DNA of 64,000 nucleotides from Deinococcus arcticus (GTDB lineage: Bacteria; Deinococcota; Deinococci; Deinococcales; Deinococcaceae): NCBI RefSeq assembly GCF_003028415.1, contig NZ_PYSV01000009.1, forward strand, positions 96,739 to 160,738, in the 5' to 3' direction. Within the stretch, counting starts at the first letter, position 1, and each line of letters begins with the position of its first letter. A program made the position numbers and the translations under genes. Below the pieces are notes generated by a model, which saw only the letters and a list, made by a program, of their open reading frames with translations, searched no databases and had not been told where the DNA came from. Below, piece by piece: positions 62,179-64,000 of the stretch.

Positions 62179-62811
62179 ATGGGCCTTATCTCACTGCTGA
62201 GCAGCGACCCGGTCGCCTTCCTGATCGTGGCCGGGGCGCTGCTGCTGTCCCTGGCGATTCACGAGTTCGCGCACGCCTGGACGGCCGACCGGCTGGGCGA
62301 CCCCACCCCGCGCCGCTTCGGCCGGGTCACCCTGAACCCGCTCAACCACCTAGACCCCATCGGCTCGCTGCTGCTGCTGTTCGCGCCCTTCGGGTTCGCG
62401 CGGCCAGTTCCGGTGAACCCCCGCAACCTCAGCCGCTGGGGCAACGTGGGGGTGGCGGCGGCTGGCCCCCTGAGCAACCTGGTGATTGCGCTGCTGTGTG
62501 TGGCACTGGTGGCAGTGCTGCCCCGCGAGGCCCTCTCAGACGGCTTTCGCCTGAACACCGTGGGCACCATTGTGGTGACCGTGCTGAGCGTGAACCTGGG
62601 CCTGGCCATCTTCAACTTGCTGCCCATTCCCCTGCTGGACGGCAGCCGCATCGTGGGCGGGCTGGTGCCGTCGCTGGGGCGCAGCCTCGCGCAGTTTGAA
62701 GCCCAGCCCTTCAGCTTCCTGATCGTGATGCTGTTTATCTTTCTGTTCAGCGAGCAGCTGGGCGCCCTGATCAGCACCGTGCGTGACACCATTCTCAGTG
62801 TGGTGACCTGA
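62179..62811 (+). CDS. Site-2 protease (M50) family membrane metalloprotease
   Basis: The 210-residue protein is a compact M50 protease of the SpoIVFB/Rip3-like branch without PDZ. The zinc motif is [11 protein letters not shown] (HExxH), followed by the [15 protein letters not shown] segment and the second ligand motif [14 protein letters not shown] in a later helix. At least four membrane helices are visible. Members cut transmembrane regulators inside the bilayer; the substrate is unknown. It follows the tRNA nucleotidyltransferase by 18 bp but has its own -10 box. A strong palindrome ends it, shared with the convergent gene. Confidence 0.92.
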   Translation: MGLISLLSSDPVAFLIVAGALLLSLAIHEFAHAWTADRLGDPTPRRFGRVTLNPLNHLDPIGSLLLLFAPFGFARPVPVNPRNLSRWGNVGVAAAGPLSNLVIALLCVALVAVLPREALSDGFRLNTVGTIVVTVLSVNLGLAIFNLLPIPLLDGSRIVGGLVPSLGRSLAQFEAQPFSFLIVMLFIFLFSEQLGALISTVRDTILSVVT

Positions 62812-62839
62812 GCAGCAGCGACAAAAGGGCAGGGACAAC

Positions 62840-62875
62840 GCGAAGGCCGGAGGATTCCACTTCTCCGGCCTTCGC
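62840..62875. terminator. Bidirectional terminator between M50 and haemolysin III-type genes
   Basis: GCGAAGGCCGGAG pairs perfectly with its complement over a 10-base loop between convergent stops. The minus side is followed by GTTGTCCCTGCCCTTTT. Confidence 0.7.
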
Positions 62876-62897
62876 CCTGTGATGAACCGCCTTGCCC

Positions 62898-63542
62898 CTA
62901 CCCCAGGTGGAACATCATGGCCACGTGGGCAGCGGTGCCGGCCAGCACGAACAGATGCCAGATTTCATGAAAGCCGAACACGCCGGGGCGCGGGTTCCAG
63001 CGCTTGGTGCCGTAAATCACCGCGCCGATGGAGTACAGCACCCCACCGGCCGCCAGCCAGAACAGCGCGGGGCCATCCAGCGACCGGGCCAGTTGCGGCA
63101 GGAAGATCACTGCCAGCCAGCCCATGCCCAGGTACAGCCCGGTGCTGACCCAGCGCGGCAGGCGCATGGTCACCAGTTTGAGCACGATGCCGCTGAGGGC
63201 AATCCCCCACACCAGCCCCAGCACGGCGCCTTGCCACACGCCGTCCAGGCCGTAGTAGGCCACCGGGGTGTAGCTGCCCGCAATCAGCAGAAAGATGCCG
63301 GCGTGGTCCAGCTTGCGCAGCCACACCAGCCCGCGCTCGCCCGGCGCAAACGAGTGGTAACTGGCGCTGGCCGCGTACAGCGCCACCATACTCACGCCGA
63401 ATACAGCAAACGGCCACAGCGCCAGCCCCCGCCGCTGCGCCCACCCCAGCAGCGGAAACAGCACCAGCAGCGCCGCCAGCGCCCCCGCCCAGTGGGTCAG
63501 GGCACTCACAGGTTCGCGGGGGGCAGTCAGCAGGCGTCTCAC
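62898..63542 (-). CDS. trhA: Haemolysin III / PAQR-family membrane protein
   Basis: The 214-residue protein has seven membrane helices and the HlyIII/PAQR signature. [37 protein letters not shown] carries the first His and Asp-His positions and [25 protein letters not shown] the C-terminal His cluster that binds zinc in this family. In bacteria it is linked to membrane-fluidity control; true haemolytic action is doubtful. The GTG start lies 6 nt after TAGGGT. Confidence 0.92.
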   Translation of the reverse strand: MRRLLTAPREPVSALTHWAGALAALLVLFPLLGWAQRRGLALWPFAVFGVSMVALYAASASYHSFAPGERGLVWLRKLDHAGIFLLIAGSYTPVAYYGLDGVWQGAVLGLVWGIALSGIVLKLVTMRLPRWVSTGLYLGMGWLAVIFLPQLARSLDGPALFWLAAGGVLYSIGAVIYGTKRWNPRPGVFGFHEIWHLFVLAGTAAHVAMMFHLG

Positions 63543-63548
63543 CCCCCC

Positions 63549-63554
63549 ACCCTA
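63549..63554 (-). promoter_or_regulatory. -10 element of leaderless trhA
   Basis: TAGGGT ends 6 nt before the GTG. Confidence 0.4.
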
Positions 63555-63860
63555 CGCCTCCAACGTGATGACACTCTGTCAGCAGGGACGTGGTGCAGCC
63601 GGGAAAGGGCACCCGTCTCCAGGACTATGTTCTTTGTTCCTTCATAACGGTTCCTTCATCAGGAGAACTTTCCAGGGCGCTCCAGGACGCCTTGCCCCCG
63701 CACCGCCCGGGTCCAGACGAGGCCGTCGTGCACGTCTGCCTCTGTTCATCGGCAGGCGAGACGACACGGAGCGAACGAGAGCCGCCCTCCCGCGTAAGTC
63801 CACGTTTGCCGGGCGCAGCTCTGCGAGTCTGGGGGAGGGGGCTGGGGCAGCCGCGACCTC
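63555..63860. other. Intergenic region before the insertion sequence
   Basis: No gene is supported. The stretch is locally richer in A+T (around TATGTTCTTTGTTCCTTCATAACGG, 63627-63651) and may hold a promoter or flank of the IS, but nothing can be assigned. Confidence 0.4.
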
Positions 63861-64000
63861 AGGACGTTGCACCTCAAGACCTGTTGCGCAGTAGGAGTGG
63901 AAGTGGGTAGCTTGAGGCGTGTTGCGGCTGGAGAAGTTGACGTCCAGAGCACGTTCCTTTGAGCGGCTGGTCGGGCTGAGTCCTACAGAATTCGACCACC
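63861..64000 (+). mobile_element. Left part of an insertion sequence (cut by window end)
   Basis: AGGACGTTGCACC at 63861-63873 is taken as the left inverted repeat because it recurs at the ends of the small element at 58.58 kb. The transposase frame starts about 45 nt inside. Confidence 0.5.
63919..64000 (+). CDS. Transposase N-terminus (partial)
   Basis: From a GTG the last 27 codons read LRLEKLTSRARSFERLVG followed by LSPTEFDH. This is the typical beginning of IS4/IS5-superfamily DDE transposases found in Deinococcus, where a short helix precedes a helix-turn-helix. The gene runs off the window, so completeness and family cannot be decided. The start codon choice (GTG, or TTG next to it) is uncertain. 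Confidence 0.65.
   Translation, partial: MLRLEKLTSRARSFERLVGLSPTEFDH

Noticed and set aside
62898..63542. Virulence haemolysin
   Set aside because: The haemolysin III name is historical; the sequence is a PAQR-type membrane protein and nothing indicates haemolytic activity.

Overview
The window is about 70% GC, and almost every protein is of a kind carried by Deinococcus, so the organism is very probably a Deinococcus species. Lineage markers are a family X DNA polymerase with a PHP domain and altered active site, SbcCD, split housekeeping operons, and many genes that appear to lack a 5' leader. In about nineteen genes a TANNNT -10 hexamer ends only 6-8 nt before an ATG or GTG, the arrangement reported for leaderless transcripts in Deinococcus. 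No rRNA, CRISPR array, phage or replication origin is visible. Three tRNA genes (Arg-CCG, Cys-GCA, Val-GAC) are present.

Layout. 1-14.1 kb: a hypothetical gene, polX with a PHP histidinol-phosphatase, a secreted M14 carboxypeptidase, arginine genes argF and argC with a NUDIX gene between them, scpA-trpS, a membrane-anchored parvulin-type isomerase, tRNA-Arg and a SIS-domain protein. 14.1-17.9 kb: an accessory island on the minus strand. It holds a polymorphic toxin with an eCIS-core/DUF4157 domain and a RelA/SpoT-like C-terminal toxin domain, three tandem paralogous small genes that look like immunity genes, a truncated orphan toxin tail and an unknown small gene. GC falls sharply from the toxin C-terminus onward. 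18-33 kb: an NrtR-type regulator, glycogen debranching enzyme, infC, a glutaredoxin, a metallophosphoesterase, two GNATs, thrS with a leader peptide and hairpin, a PadR regulator pair, a DsbA-like protein, a GDPD lipoprotein and the tRNA-Cys/Val pair. 33-45 kb: PIN-TRAM protein, sbcC/sbcD, ybaB, recR, a polysaccharide deacetylase, an MFS transporter and two glycosyltransferases. 45-51 kb: a GAF/PAS histidine kinase with its NarL-type regulator, and a peptide-binding lipoprotein.

51-58.7 kb is the second unusual region. Downstream of hslO lies a nucleotidyltransferase fused to a lasso-type B2 transglutaminase-like protease, convergent with an HPr-kinase-like gene. Nearby is an unlisted 58-codon gene whose product has the YxxPxLxxxG motif of lasso-peptide leaders, directly before a very large secreted ExeM/NucH-like nuclease. 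This looks like a partial or non-canonical peptide-modification locus: no cyclase and no complete PqqD-like protein lie in the window. 58.7-64 kb: a fused nucleotidyltransferase, an HtrA-like protease, a tRNA nucleotidyltransferase, an M50 protease, a haemolysin III-type membrane protein and, at the edge, the first codons of a transposase. A small palindromic element at 58.58 kb shares its terminal 13 bases with the likely left end of that insertion sequence and may be a non-autonomous derivative.

The strongest leads are the RelA/SpoT-tipped polymorphic toxin with its stacked immunity cassettes and the candidate RiPP locus. Both are inferred from motifs and context only.
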